Shown: positions 8,259 to 17,518, numbered from the stretch's first letter. The stretch: DNA of 64,000 bases from Clostridium thailandense (GCF_019207025.1 NZ_JAEEGC010000137.1:1-64000), one strand, 5' to 3'. Numbers and translations: made by a program. Notes: generated by a model not told the origin, from the letters alone.

Positions 8259-10922
8259 ATGAAAAAAATAGTGACAGGAATATTAGCACATGTAGATGCA
8301 GGAAAGACAACCTTATCAGAAAGTATGCTCTATTTAAGCGGGAAGATTCGAAAACTGGGAAGAGTAGACAATAAAGATGCATACTTAGATACCTATAAGC
8401 TGGAGAAAGAAAGAGGGATAACAATATTTTCAAAGCAAGCTGTTTTTAAGTTTGAGGAAACAGAAATTACTTTGCTTGATACTCCAGGGCATGTAGACTT
8501 TTCAGCTGAGATGGAGAGAACCCTTCAAGTATTAGATTATGCAATTTTAGTAATCAGTGGTGCCGATGGAATACAGGGACATACGCAAACCTTATGGCGC
8601 CTTTTGTCTATATATAAAATACCAGTGTTTATATTTATTAATAAAATGGATCAAGTAGGTGCTGATAAGGAAAAGCTTATGAAAGAGCTAAAAAGACGAC
8701 TAAATGATGGGTGTATAGAGTTTCAGGAAAAGGATATGGATACCTTTTATGACCAAATAGCAATGTGTGATGAAAAGGCCATGGAGAATTTTATAGATAC
8801 AGGTGAAATTAAAAATATTGAGATTTCAAAGCTAATAAAAAGCCGTAAGGTTTTTCCGTGTTTTTTTGGGTCTGCCCTTAAATTAGAAGGTGTTCTCGAA
8901 TTCATTGGTGGAATAGTAAAATATACAGAGAAACCTTTATATCCAAAAGAGTTTGGTGCAAAAGTATTCAAGATTAGTAGAGATGATCAAGGAAACCGTC
9001 TAACCTTTATGAAAATAACAGGAGGAAGCTTAAAGGTTAAAATAGCTTTAACTAATAAGAATACTGACCTAAAAGATAGTTTCTATAATATTTGGGAAGA
9101 GAAAGTAAATCAAATTAGAATCTATTCAGGTCAGAAATTTGAACCTGTAAGTGAAGCAGAGGCTGGATCAATATGTGTGGTTACAGGTCTTACTAAAACT
9201 CGTCCGGGTGAAGGGCTTGGGATAGAAAGTGCTTCTTCTAAACCTCTCCTTGAGCCTGTATTATCCTATCAGGTAATATTGCCAGAAGGGTGTGATCCAA
9301 GAACTATGCTTCCAAAGCTCCGTGAAATAGAGGAAGAAGAACCAGAGCTTCATATTGTTTGGGAGGAGAATCTGCAAGAAATTCAGGTTCAAATAATGGG
9401 AGAAGTACAAATTGAAATTTTACAAAGCATTATAAAAGAGCGCTTTAATATTGATGCAGCCTTCGATTCAGGATCTATACTTTATAAAGAAACAATTCTA
9501 AATACCGTAGAAGGTGTTGGGCATTTTGAGCCTCTAAGGCATTACTCAGAAGTGCATCTACTCATGGAGCCAGGAGAATTAGGCAGTGGATTACAGTTTT
9601 CTACAAACTGCAGCGAAGATTATTTGGAAAAGAGCTGGCAGAGATTGATTCTGACTCATCTGGAGGAAAAGGGGCATAAAGGTATCTTAACCGGCTCACC
9701 CATAACAGATATGAAGATAACCTTAGTAGCAGGAAGAGCTCATAAAAAGCATACTGAAGGCGGGGACTTTAGAGAAGCTACTTATCGTGCAGTGAGGCAG
9801 GGTCTTATGCAGGCAGACTCCATATTATTAGAACCGTATTATGAATTTCAACTGGAGCTGCCGGAAAAAATGGTGGGAAGAGCCATGACGGATATTGAAA
9901 AAATGAATGGAACCTGTGAAATAGCTGGGTTAAACGGTGAAATGGCAATAGTTACAGGTAGTGCTCCGGTAATTACTATGAGAAACTATCAAAGAGAAGT
10001 AATCAGCTACACTAAAGGCCAGGGAAGACTATTTTACAGTTTAAAGGGTTATGCTCCTTGCCATAATTCAGAGGAAATTATAGAAAGTATAGGATATGAT
10101 CCTGAAAGAGACATATCTAATCCTGCAGATTCAGTTTTTTGTGCTAATGGTGCAGGCTTTTTAGTGAATTGGGATGAGGTTAAAAATTACATGCATATAG
10201 AAAGCCATTTGCAGAAAGAAAAAACCGCTAATTCGAAGTTAACAAAAAAGGTACCCCCAGCACAGGAACGAACTATAGGCTTAGATGAGATTGACGAAAT
10301 CATAAATAAAACCTTTTATGCCAATCAAGGTAAAAAGTCCATATGGAAAAAGAGAAGAACTGCCCTAGAGAGCCATTATAAAACTGATAATTATACTACT
10401 GTAAATAATGTAATAAAGGAAGCTTATCTATTGGTAGATGGCTATAATATTCTATTTGCCTGGGAAGAGCTAAAGGAAATTGCAGCAGATAATATTGATG
10501 CAGCCAGGACAAAGTTACTGGATGTTTTATGTAATTATCAAGGGATTAAAAATAATAAAATTATCGTTGTTTTTGATGCCTACCGTGTTCAGGGGCATCG
10601 GGTTGAAATTTCTGATTATAATAACATTCATGTAGTTTATACAAAAGAAGCAGAAACTGCAGATCAATATATTGAAAAATTTGTTCATCAGCACCATGGA
10701 GACTATAGTATAACAGTTGCTACATCAGACAGCTTGGAACAGATAATCATCAGAGGGAACGGGGCAGGATTAGTATCTGCTATGGAATTAAAGGAAGAAA
10801 TAGAGTGGGCTAATAAAAAGATGATGGAAGCATATAGAGAAAAGTATAGTAAGAATCATAATTTTTTATCTGATAAGTTATCTGAAGAAGATAAAGAACA
10901 GTTTAAGAAATTTTTAAAGTGA
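8259..10922 (+). CDS. Tet(M)/EF-G-like translational GTPase fused to a C-terminal NYN (YacP/Rae1-like) nuclease domain
   Basis: 887 residues. The GTPase motifs are intact: AHVDAGKT (10-17), RGIT (52-55), DTPGH (74-78) and NKMD (128-131). Elongation-factor domains II-V follow, as in ribosomal protection proteins, which are normally about 640 residues. From residue 722 a new domain begins with YLLVDGYNILFAWEEL and continues with IIVVFDAYR, EAETADQYIEKFV and ITVATSDSLEQ. These are the acidic motifs of NYN/YacP proteins. Bacillus YacP (Rae1) cuts mRNA in the ribosomal A site, so the fusion may bring a nuclease to the ribosome. Whether it gives tetracycline resistance cannot be told. AAAGGGA lies upstream with rather long spacing. 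Confidence 0.88.
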   Translation: MKKIVTGILAHVDAGKTTLSESMLYLSGKIRKLGRVDNKDAYLDTYKLEKERGITIFSKQAVFKFEETEITLLDTPGHVDFSAEMERTLQVLDYAILVISGADGIQGHTQTLWRLLSIYKIPVFIFINKMDQVGADKEKLMKELKRRLNDGCIEFQEKDMDTFYDQIAMCDEKAMENFIDTGEIKNIEISKLIKSRKVFPCFFGSALKLEGVLEFIGGIVKYTEKPLYPKEFGAKVFKISRDDQGNRLTFMKITGGSLKVKIALTNKNTDLKDSFYNIWEEKVNQIRIYSGQKFEPVSEAEAGSICVVTGLTKTRPGEGLGIESASSKPLLEPVLSYQVILPEGCDPRTMLPKLREIEEEEPELHIVWEENLQEIQVQIMGEVQIEILQSIIKERFNIDAAFDSGSILYKETILNTVEGVGHFEPLRHYSEVHLLMEPGELGSGLQFSTNCSEDYLEKSWQRLILTHLEEKGHKGILTGSPITDMKITLVAGRAHKKHTEGGDFREATYRAVRQGLMQADSILLEPYYEFQLELPEKMVGRAMTDIEKMNGTCEIAGLNGEMAIVTGSAPVITMRNYQREVISYTKGQGRLFYSLKGYAPCHNSEEIIESIGYDPERDISNPADSVFCANGAGFLVNWDEVKNYMHIESHLQKEKTANSKLTKKVPPAQERTIGLDEIDEIINKTFYANQGKKSIWKKRRTALESHYKTDNYTTVNNVIKEAYLLVDGYNILFAWEELKEIAADNIDAARTKLLDVLCNYQGIKNNKIIVVFDAYRVQGHRVEISDYNNIHVVYTKEAETADQYIEKFVHQHHGDYSITVATSDSLEQIIIRGNGAGLVSAMELKEEIEWANKKMMEAYREKYSKNHNFLSDKLSEEDKEQFKKFLK

Positions 10923-11029
10923 TATGTTATGATTAATTGAAAATCCATAAAAGATAGGAAGACAAATACTATGCGTTCATAAAAACTTTGGCTATGTTAA
11001 AGAATAATATTGATAATATACAATATTTA

Positions 11030-11053
11030 AAGGGAACTCGTAAAGGTTCCCTT
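11030..11053. terminator. Short hairpin between convergent genes
   Basis: AAGGGAAC (11030-11037) pairs with GTTCCCTT (11046-11053). T-rich sequence follows weakly on both strands, so it may serve the rightward GTPase gene and the leftward flavoprotein gene. Confidence 0.5.
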
Positions 11054-11118
11054 AATTTGGATTATATAATCATTAAGAACTGACTTTTTGCCACTTTTAT
11101 TCGATATCACATTCAATC

Positions 11119-11670
11119 TTATTCAGCCAAACTTTCACCATCTTTAAATGCTCTTAAAGATAAATTATTAAACATTTCATCATCATTTCCACAATAGTGA
11201 ATGCAATCCTCCAATTTCCAACCAAATACGTCAAAAATATTATTAACATATTTAATGGCTTCCTGACCTTTTTTAGGATCTAAGCTTGCTTGAGCAAATA
11301 TAGTTATTAATTTTTTACCTGGATGTCTAGGAATAAACTTATGGGGAAGCTCTTCAACCATTGGAAATGTACGGTCTAACCAAATTTTTGCTTGACCTGT
11401 AATTTGATACATATATATTGGGGAACCAAATACAATAGCATCTGCTTCAGCAATAACTTTATACATTGGCTGTAAGTAATCCTTAATAGCACATCCGTCA
11501 TGAGTACGGCAATAAAAACATCCTTGACATCCACGTATTCCATTATAATTTAAATCAAATTCAATAATCTCAGCGCCTTTTGATTTTGCTCCTTTTGCCA
11601 CTTGATCTAATAATTTTGTTGTATATCCATTCTTTCTTGGACTACCTTTAAAAATAACTACTTTTGACAT
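11119..11670 (-). CDS. Iron-sulfur flavoprotein (flavodoxin family NAD(P)H reductase)
   Basis: A 183-residue flavodoxin-like protein with FMN loop GSPRKNGYTTK near residue 10 and the cysteine motif GCQGCFYCRTHDGC (C-x2-C-x2-C-x5-C) typical of Isf proteins. GSPIYMYQITGQAKIWLDR matches the flavin-binding middle part. RBS AAAGGAGAG precedes the ATG. It lies 44 bp downstream of the alpha/beta hydrolase gene and probably shares its transcript and TetR control. It is closer to 18562-19116 than to the AraC-linked pair. Confidence 0.86.
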   Translation of the reverse strand: MSKVVIFKGSPRKNGYTTKLLDQVAKGAKSKGAEIIEFDLNYNGIRGCQGCFYCRTHDGCAIKDYLQPMYKVIAEADAIVFGSPIYMYQITGQAKIWLDRTFPMVEELPHKFIPRHPGKKLITIFAQASLDPKKGQEAIKYVNNIFDVFGWKLEDCIHYCGNDDEMFNNLSLRAFKDGESLAE

Positions 11671-11714
11671 TTTTCATCTCTCCTTTTAATATAAAAATTT
11701 AAATCCTATGCTAT

Positions 11715-12920
11715 CTATATATCTCTAAGAATCTTCTCAATCCAACTGAAAATACGTTCATTTGCAATTAATTTAGCTCCAGCTTGGCAGTGGAATTCAG
11801 CGCCTTCTTCGGCTGTAAATAAAATAAAATCTTTATAGCAGGTAAGCTCATCATATAGATGCCTTGCTTGATCTCTAAGCAGTTTGTCATTTTCTGAATC
11901 AACGATTAAGGTAGGACATTGTATTTTTTCTGCCAATCCTTTCATATAAAAATCGCCTACTTTTACAATTAATTCAGCAGGGGTATTTTCGCCAAATACA
12001 TACATTCCATGTGAAAAACTCCATTTTGCTTTTGAGCTTAGTTCCATTTTTTCCTTCACAGCTTTATTAAATTTTTCTGAATCAGAAAGTGCGAAATTTA
12101 AAAATTCTTCTCTTGGCATATTAAAGATACTTGTAAATCCACCTAAAAAGTCATATACTCCTCCATTTGCAATGCAGCCTGCAAGTCGATGTTCAAAAGC
12201 TGCAGCTCTAGGAGCAAGATACCCACCTAAACTTTGTCCCCATAAGACAATCTTCTTTGGGTCTACCTCTTTTCTTGTAAGCAGATAGTCTATCACTGGG
12301 GTTATAACCTTCTCGTAGTCATGTCTGAAAAATAATTTTTGTTTATGTACTGCTTCTCCTTGTCCTGGTCCCTCGAAAGTAATACAATGCATACCGTGTT
12401 CAAGTGCATCCATTGCCATTCCGTAAAATGCTTCCTTTGTTCCATCAAAGCCAGTCATAGCAATTAAAACTGGTTTTGGTTCCTCTGAATTCTCTAATTT
12501 ATAAAAATGTCCTGGAAGTGTTGTATTTTCATAGGGGATTTTCACTTCTTCAATAACAGGCTTATTAAGTTTCATCACATGTGAAAAGCAATCTATGCTT
12601 GCATTGTATAATTCATCTATCTTTGGATTCTCTGGATTTTCATGAAGGTAGAATTCTGCAATTCTATAATAATTAGAAGCTCTAAGATAAGCTTTTCTTG
12701 CACTTATTAAGTGGCCATCTGCAAAACTATCCTCTGCAACTTTTTGCAAACGTTTGGCTGTTTTAGTCCATTCTTCACACCAGCTTTGATAATTTCCATC
12801 TTTAATTTTTTGTGCTGTTGAAACCACTTCTCCTATATCTGCAGCTTTGAAAGCAGTGTCTCCAAGAAGTCCTAATACCTTAGATGCGAATTGATCATCT
12901 TCAAAAATCAAATTATTCAT
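11715..12920 (-). CDS. Alpha/beta hydrolase (FrsA/DHPON-hydrolase-like)
   Basis: About 401 residues: a helical N-terminal half rich in Tyr and Ala, then an alpha/beta hydrolase core. The nucleophile elbow is GQSLGG (about residue 231), the likely acid lies in LIVDSENDKLL, and the likely base is the His in AEFHCQAGA near residue 382. The second in-frame ATG at 12920 is preferred because GGAG lies 7 bp before it; the ATG at 12926 would overlap that site. The substrate is unknown. The gene is divergent from a TetR regulator and followed by a flavoprotein, which suggests an inducible detoxification or degradation operon. Confidence 0.82.
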   Translation of the reverse strand: MNNLIFEDDQFASKVLGLLGDTAFKAADIGEVVSTAQKIKDGNYQSWCEEWTKTAKRLQKVAEDSFADGHLISARKAYLRASNYYRIAEFYLHENPENPKIDELYNASIDCFSHVMKLNKPVIEEVKIPYENTTLPGHFYKLENSEEPKPVLIAMTGFDGTKEAFYGMAMDALEHGMHCITFEGPGQGEAVHKQKLFFRHDYEKVITPVIDYLLTRKEVDPKKIVLWGQSLGGYLAPRAAAFEHRLAGCIANGGVYDFLGGFTSIFNMPREEFLNFALSDSEKFNKAVKEKMELSSKAKWSFSHGMYVFGENTPAELIVKVGDFYMKGLAEKIQCPTLIVDSENDKLLRDQARHLYDELTCYKDFILFTAEEGAEFHCQAGAKLIANERIFSWIEKILRDI

Positions 12921-12952
12921 TGCCATTCTCCTTTACAGTATTTATTGTTTAT

Positions 12953-12967
12953 GCAACACGTTGTTGC
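12953..12967. promoter_or_regulatory. Palindromic operator between hydrolase and TetR genes
   Basis: GCAACA (12953-12958) and TGTTGC (12962-12967) flank 3 bp in the 129-bp divergent region. A similar pair, ATGTTGCT and AGCAACAT, occurs just after the tetR gene at 13694-13724. TetR self-regulation here is inference. Confidence 0.55.
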
Positions 12968-13049
12968 TATAATTAAAATATATCAGATACAGACTTATAT
13001 TCAACCAACATTACTTATAGTTTGTTTTATATACAACAAAGGAGTGAAA

Positions 13050-13661
13050 ATGTTGCAAAATACACATGATATTCGAACAAAAAGGACACACCAGCAGATA
13101 AGGAATGCACTTATTAATCTAATTTTTGAAAAACATTTTGATAACATTACAGTTGGTGATATAGCTAATAGAGCCATGATTAATCGTTCTACCTTTTATA
13201 GATATTATCAAGATAAATACGACGTTGTACTAAAAATCTTTGAAGAAGCAATGGAAAAAATGAAAAAAGATTTAGGTCCGCCTAAAGAAAGCCTTAAGAA
13301 TCTTAATGAAGAACAAAGATCTGATCCTTGGGTGAAACTATTTGAACACTTTGCTGAAAACAGTCGATTATATCTGGCAATGCTGGATGATTCATGTAAC
13401 ATCTGGTTTATGTCTAGACTGCGCAGCCAAATCATCTCATTGCTGAGAGAACGTGAAAAATTAAGAAGCTCTTTCATAGTAAACAAAGAAGACTGCTCAC
13501 CAGAGATACAAGAAATGGCATTCTTATTTACCGCTAATGCTTTAATAGGCACTATTGATTGGTGGTTAAAGTCGAAATGCACTCCTGATTCAGAAAAAAT
13601 GTCTTATTTGTTTAGATCTTATTTTAAAAATGGCTATGTAGGAATGTTGAATAAAAATTGA
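13050..13661 (+). CDS. TetR/AcrR family regulator
   Basis: 203 residues starting at the ATG behind AAAGGAGTGAAA; the upstream extension of the frame has no RBS and runs through the promoter. The helix-turn-helix is at residues 12-60 (IFEKHFDNITVGDIANRA, then INRSTFYRYYQDKYDV). The ligand domain contains AENSRLYLAMLDD and a C-terminal WWLKSKC pattern seen in TetR_C regulators of this kind. It is divergent from the hydrolase-flavoprotein pair and probably represses it. Confidence 0.88.
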   Translation: MLQNTHDIRTKRTHQQIRNALINLIFEKHFDNITVGDIANRAMINRSTFYRYYQDKYDVVLKIFEEAMEKMKKDLGPPKESLKNLNEEQRSDPWVKLFEHFAENSRLYLAMLDDSCNIWFMSRLRSQIISLLREREKLRSSFIVNKEDCSPEIQEMAFLFTANALIGTIDWWLKSKCTPDSEKMSYLFRSYFKNGYVGMLNKN

Positions 13662-13759
13662 TGTTGTGATTCAAATTCTGCATTTATAAAATTATGTTGC
13701 TAGTTTAATGGAGAGAAGCAACATCTAGATTGAATCAAATTCTTGATAGAATATTATTA

Positions 13760-13842
13760 GAATGTGTGACTTTAAACTTGAAAAATGTGGGGTGTTTATT
13801 GATTTTTATAGGTGATAAATTCAAAAATAAAGTCACACATTC
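13760..13842. repeat. 83-bp inverted repeat between convergent genes
   Basis: GAATGTGTGACTTTA (13760-13774) and TAAAGTCACACATTC (13828-13842) are perfect 15-bp arms around 53 bp, with weaker pairing continuing inward. It lies between the convergent tetR and EFR1-type genes. It may act as a bidirectional terminator or be a small mobile element relic. Confidence 0.55.
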
Positions 13843-13853
13843 ATATAAAATAG

Positions 13854-14609
13854 CTATGTTAATTGAGAAAATTTTACTTTAGGATTATGGTACCTTTGCT
13901 TGTTTTGAGTTTTGTCTTTGTAATTGATAGCCTTTTGTGGGCACCAATGAATACAAGCAAGACATTTTTCACAGTTATGCTTGAAAGTTACTTTTTCATC
14001 TATAATCTCAATATTTTTTGCTGGACAAACTGAAACACAAATTCCGCATCTTGTGCAACTCTTTGAAACGCTATAATCTTTATCTGTAGACTTAAAATTG
14101 GCAGAGGCTTTGTTATGCATCTTTCTAAGAATACCCAAACTGCCCTTTATTTTGTGTTCTTTTCTGTTTTTGATATTTTGAATGATGACAGCAAGTCTAT
14201 CATCGGCTTTTGCGAGCAGTTTATCTACTTTATCGGTCTTTATATCGACCATAAATATATAGTTTGACAAGATAGGAAGTTTAGAACCGTAATGTAAATA
14301 TGAACCTTTTTCTTTCAGCATATTGTCCACATCTGTTAGACATGTACCTATAGCTCCCCCACAGGTAACCACTGAAAAGAAATAGGCATTTTTATTGAAG
14401 TTACTGCTTTTTATGAAATCATATACCATATTGGGTAGCCCCCATGCATAAACAGGAAAAACAAAACCGATTACTTCGCTGTTGCAATTATAATTCATTC
14501 CGGCTTTGGAGAGTGACACCACATCGGTGTCACCCAAAGCATTGGCGATATCAAGGGCGGTTTGCAGGCTGTTCCCTGTTGCAGAAAAGTAAAAAATTGT
14601 TTTATTCAT
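13854..14609 (-). CDS. EFR1-type flavodoxin-ferredoxin protein
   Basis: About 251 residues. An N-terminal flavodoxin-like half has the FMN loop FYFSATGNSLQTA and VFPVYAWGLPN. The C-terminal ferredoxin half has CTRCGICVSVCP and CEKCLACIHWCP, two [4Fe-4S] motifs. The start at 14609 is chosen by match to the paralogue at 45318-46097; upstream Met codons at 14624, 14621 and 14615 are possible and no strong RBS is seen. It should shuttle electrons between flavin and clusters. The gene lies downstream of an SDR remnant and AraC copy B. Confidence 0.85.
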   Translation of the reverse strand: MNKTIFYFSATGNSLQTALDIANALGDTDVVSLSKAGMNYNCNSEVIGFVFPVYAWGLPNMVYDFIKSSNFNKNAYFFSVVTCGGAIGTCLTDVDNMLKEKGSYLHYGSKLPILSNYIFMVDIKTDKVDKLLAKADDRLAVIIQNIKNRKEHKIKGSLGILRKMHNKASANFKSTDKDYSVSKSCTRCGICVSVCPAKNIEIIDEKVTFKHNCEKCLACIHWCPQKAINYKDKTQNKQRYHNPKVKFSQLT

Positions 14610-14653
14610 AGTCATATACATCACTATTAATTTTATTTACATTTAATAAGCTT

Positions 14654-14752
14654 TTACCATATAAGTGTAAAAATCCAGGTTTTCGCACTGATTAGCTCAT
14701 GAACGACTGCTGAGCCGATAAATCCTATGGGACATGTAACAAAAACACGCAT
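14654..14752 (-). pseudogene. N-terminal stub of an atypical SDR (NAD-dependent epimerase family)
   Basis: An ATG at 14752 opens 32 codons beginning MRVFVT and continuing GFIGSAVVHELISA, the Rossmann start of NAD-dependent epimerase-like SDRs. The usual G-x-x-G-x-x-G is altered (a Cys-Pro replaces Gly residues). The frame then runs into unrelated residues and a stop. It sits where the AraC copy B target gene should be, just after the AGGCAAA element, so the ancestral target was probably this SDR. The missing C-terminal part resembles the fragment at 44951-45235. Confidence 0.7.
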
Positions 14753-14795
14753 AATAAATTTCTCTTAAACAATTAAGTAGTTATTCTATGAACTT

Positions 14796-14849
14796 ATTTT
14801 ATCTTGCAGTTCATCAAAAGATTTGCCTGTTCCACGTTAATTTTTGCCT
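14796..14849 (-). promoter_or_regulatory. AraC-type operator and promoter, copy B
   Basis: On the minus strand AGGCAAA is at 14843-14849 and 14822-14828 (21-bp period), then 20 bp, then TAAAAT at 14796-14801. The geometry is identical to copies A and C although the intervening bases differ. Confidence 0.75.
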
Positions 14850-14937
14850 AATCCTCCGAAAAATCTACTGAACTTTAACTGGGGATGTAAGGTGAAAGCT
14901 TTTGGTACCATACTATGCGGCTTGGTCGGTCTAGCCT

Positions 14938-15888
14938 TTATGCTTTTTGACGCAAACTGGTGACATCTCTCCTTGGTGGCCTTCCGAAAAAGCGACTGTA
15001 ATCTCTGCTGAATTGGGAATCGCTCACATAACCAACCAGCTGACAGGCAGTGGTAGCATCCATTGAATTGGAGAGCATCAGACGTCTAGCTTCATGAAGA
15101 CGCAGTGCTTTTTGATATTGTAGCGGGCTCATCGAAGTAACTGATTTAAAATGTTCATGAAAGGAGGACTCGCTCATATGTACCAGCTTGGCTAAGTCTA
15201 CAACCTTAATCTGCTGAGAAAAGTTGTTTCGGAGCCAGGCAACAGCTTTTATAATTCGCTGCACATCAGAATCTGCAAAACCCATTTCAGCAACATGAAC
15301 ACCGATGGAACTGCGAAGAACTCGTATCAAAATCTCATCCAACACGAGAGGGGCAAGTAATTTAGTGTCATCGGAGCTTTGTAGACACTCCACCAGCCGT
15401 CGGATTGCATTGACAATGCCAAAGTCGGTGCTCGTGACGTAACCCGCGCTCCACTTACGAATGGTCGGCAGACCTTGTGGATACACTTTCATTACTAACT
15501 CGGAGATCCTTTGAGGGTCGAGTTCCAAGCCAACACTGAGGAACGGCTCAGAAGGACTGGCCTGTGTGGTTCGGAGAGCAACAGGTAAGGCAACGGGTAA
15601 AGTGAGCATATGTGATCTACCGACATCGTAGATTTTGTTCCCTAAAGTAACAGCCTTTGCCCCTTGTGCAACGATTAATAAGGAAGGTAAGCATAAGGTT
15701 TTTATAGTATTCGTTTCGATTCTTGAATAACGATTGATATGCAAACCAGGGATACGGTGACTAAAGGTACCGTCATGTGGAGTTTGCGTATAGATTAGGT
15801 GTGCCAGCCGTGATATTTCTTCTTCATGTGTCCCACCGACGTTACCAGACGCTGAAGGAACTGAATGTATATTTAGCTCTTTCATCAT
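14938..15888 (-). CDS. AraC family regulator, copy B
   Basis: A 316-residue paralogue of the proteins at 6970-7929 and 32729-33673. It has the same AraC_N domain (SHRIPGLHINRYS, LPSLLIVAQGAKAV) and double HTH (VVDLAKLVHMSESSFHEHF, TACQLVGYVSDSQFSRDYSR). GGAG precedes the ATG by about 11 bp. It reads toward the SDR stub, and the conserved operator lies between them. With its target destroyed, it may act only in trans or be redundant. Confidence 0.92.
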   Translation of the reverse strand: MMKELNIHSVPSASGNVGGTHEEEISRLAHLIYTQTPHDGTFSHRIPGLHINRYSRIETNTIKTLCLPSLLIVAQGAKAVTLGNKIYDVGRSHMLTLPVALPVALRTTQASPSEPFLSVGLELDPQRISELVMKVYPQGLPTIRKWSAGYVTSTDFGIVNAIRRLVECLQSSDDTKLLAPLVLDEILIRVLRSSIGVHVAEMGFADSDVQRIIKAVAWLRNNFSQQIKVVDLAKLVHMSESSFHEHFKSVTSMSPLQYQKALRLHEARRLMLSNSMDATTACQLVGYVSDSQFSRDYSRFFGRPPRRDVTSLRQKA

Positions 15889-16100
15889 TTCGAAAGCAAC
15901 TCCTTTTGCTTCAATATTTCTCTAAATGTATTTTATTTCTTAATTAATATACATTATACAATATAGTCCTCTGAACACTAAGTATAAATCATATAAGTTT
16001 AACCACTTGTTTTTAAACTTTACAATATTGTAAAAATATTTAGGTGCATATACAAATATTTGCAGAAAATATGCAGGTATAAATGGAGGAAACTGGCTGA

Positions 16101-16523
16101 TTATAGCAAGTTATTTTCATATTTTTCATCATGAACTTTTTTTCTTTCTTCGTTAATAATTTGGACTGCGTCAGGAGATGCATATTTTTCTATTTTTGAA
16201 CGAATAAGATCTAAATTTTCATTGAGACCATTTATTTGGTTTAAAATTACTTCTTGATGCTCCAAAAGTAATTTTTTTCGTAAATCTATGGTGCTAGCAC
16301 CTTCCATGCAGAAATCAATATACTTTTTAATATCTTTAAGTTGCATGCCAGTATTCTTTAGACAACAAATTGTTCTAAACAGACTTACGTCTGATTCAGT
16401 AAAAACTCTATTTCCTGATTTATTTCTCAAGACAAATGGTAGAAGTCCCTCTTTGTCATAGAAACGAATTGTGTATATAGAAACGCCAAACATTTTTGAT
16501 ATATCTTTTATAGTATAAGTCAA
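16101..16523 (-). CDS. MerR family regulator
   Basis: 140 residues with the N-terminal winged HTH (TIKDISKMFGVSIYTIRFYDKEGLLPF) and a coiled-coil dimer helix. The start is TTG at 16523, 9 bp after AAAGGAG. There is no C-terminal ligand domain and no cysteine metal site of the MerR/CueR kind, so it belongs to the SDR/aldehyde-type subgroup. It is divergent from the SDR gene whose promoter has a 19-bp spacer. Confidence 0.88.
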   Translation of the reverse strand: MTYTIKDISKMFGVSIYTIRFYDKEGLLPFVLRNKSGNRVFTESDVSLFRTICCLKNTGMQLKDIKKYIDFCMEGASTIDLRKKLLLEHQEVILNQINGLNENLDLIRSKIEKYASPDAVQIINEERKKVHDEKYENNLL

Positions 16524-16558
16524 TTTTAAGATCTCCTTTAAAATTTATTAAAAAAAGC

Positions 16559-16589
16559 TTGACCTAGATATAACTCTAGGCATTAAGAT
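16559..16589 (+). promoter_or_regulatory. MerR-type promoter with 19-bp spacer
   Basis: TTGACC (16559-16564) and TAAGAT (16584-16589) are separated by 19 bp, the over-long spacer used by MerR activators. CCTAGA (16563-16568) and TCTAGG (16575-16580) form the palindrome inside it. It reads toward the SDR gene at 16754. Confidence 0.75.
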
Positions 16590-16753
16590 GAGTATAAATC
16601 ATAAGAAATTAATTTTCAAGCGATTTATATATTCTTAGATTAATATGGAAATTAATAGCTAAGGTAATGTTATCTTTGAAATATAAGTAGCAGTATAAAT
16701 AATGAGATATTAATTTCTAAATGATTAATAAATATTTAAAGGAGAGGTTTTTA

Positions 16754-17518
16754 ATGAATCAAAATAGTAAAATTGCATTAGTTACAGGTGGAAGTCGTGG
16801 AATTGGTAGAGATTCTGCAATATCATTAGCTAAAAAGGGGATAGATGTAATTATCACTTACAATAATCAAAAAGAAAAAGCAGATGAAGTTATAAAAGAA
16901 ATTGAAGCAAATGGTGGTAAAGCTGCTGCTATTCAGCTAGATGTAAGTAATATATCTTCCTTTGATTCCTTTGCATCTAAGTTATCAGATGTTTTAAAGG
17001 ATAAATGGAATAGAGAGCAGTTTAATTTTTTAATTAATAATGCTGGGATCTCAAATCACACTCCTATTTTAGAAGTTACAGAAGAGGAATTTGACAAAAT
17101 AGTTAATGTACACTTTAAAGGAGTTTTCTTTTTAACACAGAAACTAAATCCGCTTATTGCTGACAAAGGTGGAATTGTGAACACTTCAACAGGATTAACT
17201 CGCTTTACATTTCCAGGTTCTGGACTTTATGCTGCTGCAAAAGGAGCAGTAGAAGTCTTTACTAGATATTTGGCTAAAGAATTAGGAGCTAGAGGTATAA
17301 GAGCGAATACTATAGCGCCTGGAGCTGTTAACACTGAATTTAGTGGAGATACTTATATTAAAAATCCAGGTTTGAAAGATACAATTAGTTCTTATGCTGC
17401 ACTCGGAAGAATTGGAGAAGCTTCTGATATTGGAGGTGTTGTTGCTAGTCTATGTACGGATGAAATGGGATGGGTTACCGGTCAACGTATTGAAGCATCT
17501 GGTGGTATGTTATTATAG
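16754..17518 (+). CDS. SDR family oxidoreductase
   Basis: About 254 residues. TGGSRGIG near the N-terminus is the NAD(P) loop, NNAG is near residue 97, and the catalytic Ser and YAAAK follow (STGLTRF ... GLYAAAK). The ATG at 16754 follows AAAGGAGAGG; the frame extends 11 codons upstream without an RBS. Classical SDRs of this type reduce carbonyls or oxidise alcohols; the substrate is unknown. The divergent MerR gene and its 19-bp-spacer promoter imply induction by an electrophile or similar signal. Confidence 0.9.
   Translation: MNQNSKIALVTGGSRGIGRDSAISLAKKGIDVIITYNNQKEKADEVIKEIEANGGKAAAIQLDVSNISSFDSFASKLSDVLKDKWNREQFNFLINNAGISNHTPILEVTEEEFDKIVNVHFKGVFFLTQKLNPLIADKGGIVNTSTGLTRFTFPGSGLYAAAKGAVEVFTRYLAKELGARGIRANTIAPGAVNTEFSGDTYIKNPGLKDTISSYAALGRIGEASDIGGVVASLCTDEMGWVTGQRIEASGGMLL

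Noticed and set aside
8259..10922. Calling the GTPase-NYN gene a tetracycline resistance determinant
   Set aside because: Family likeness alone does not show resistance, and the nuclease domain suggests another role.
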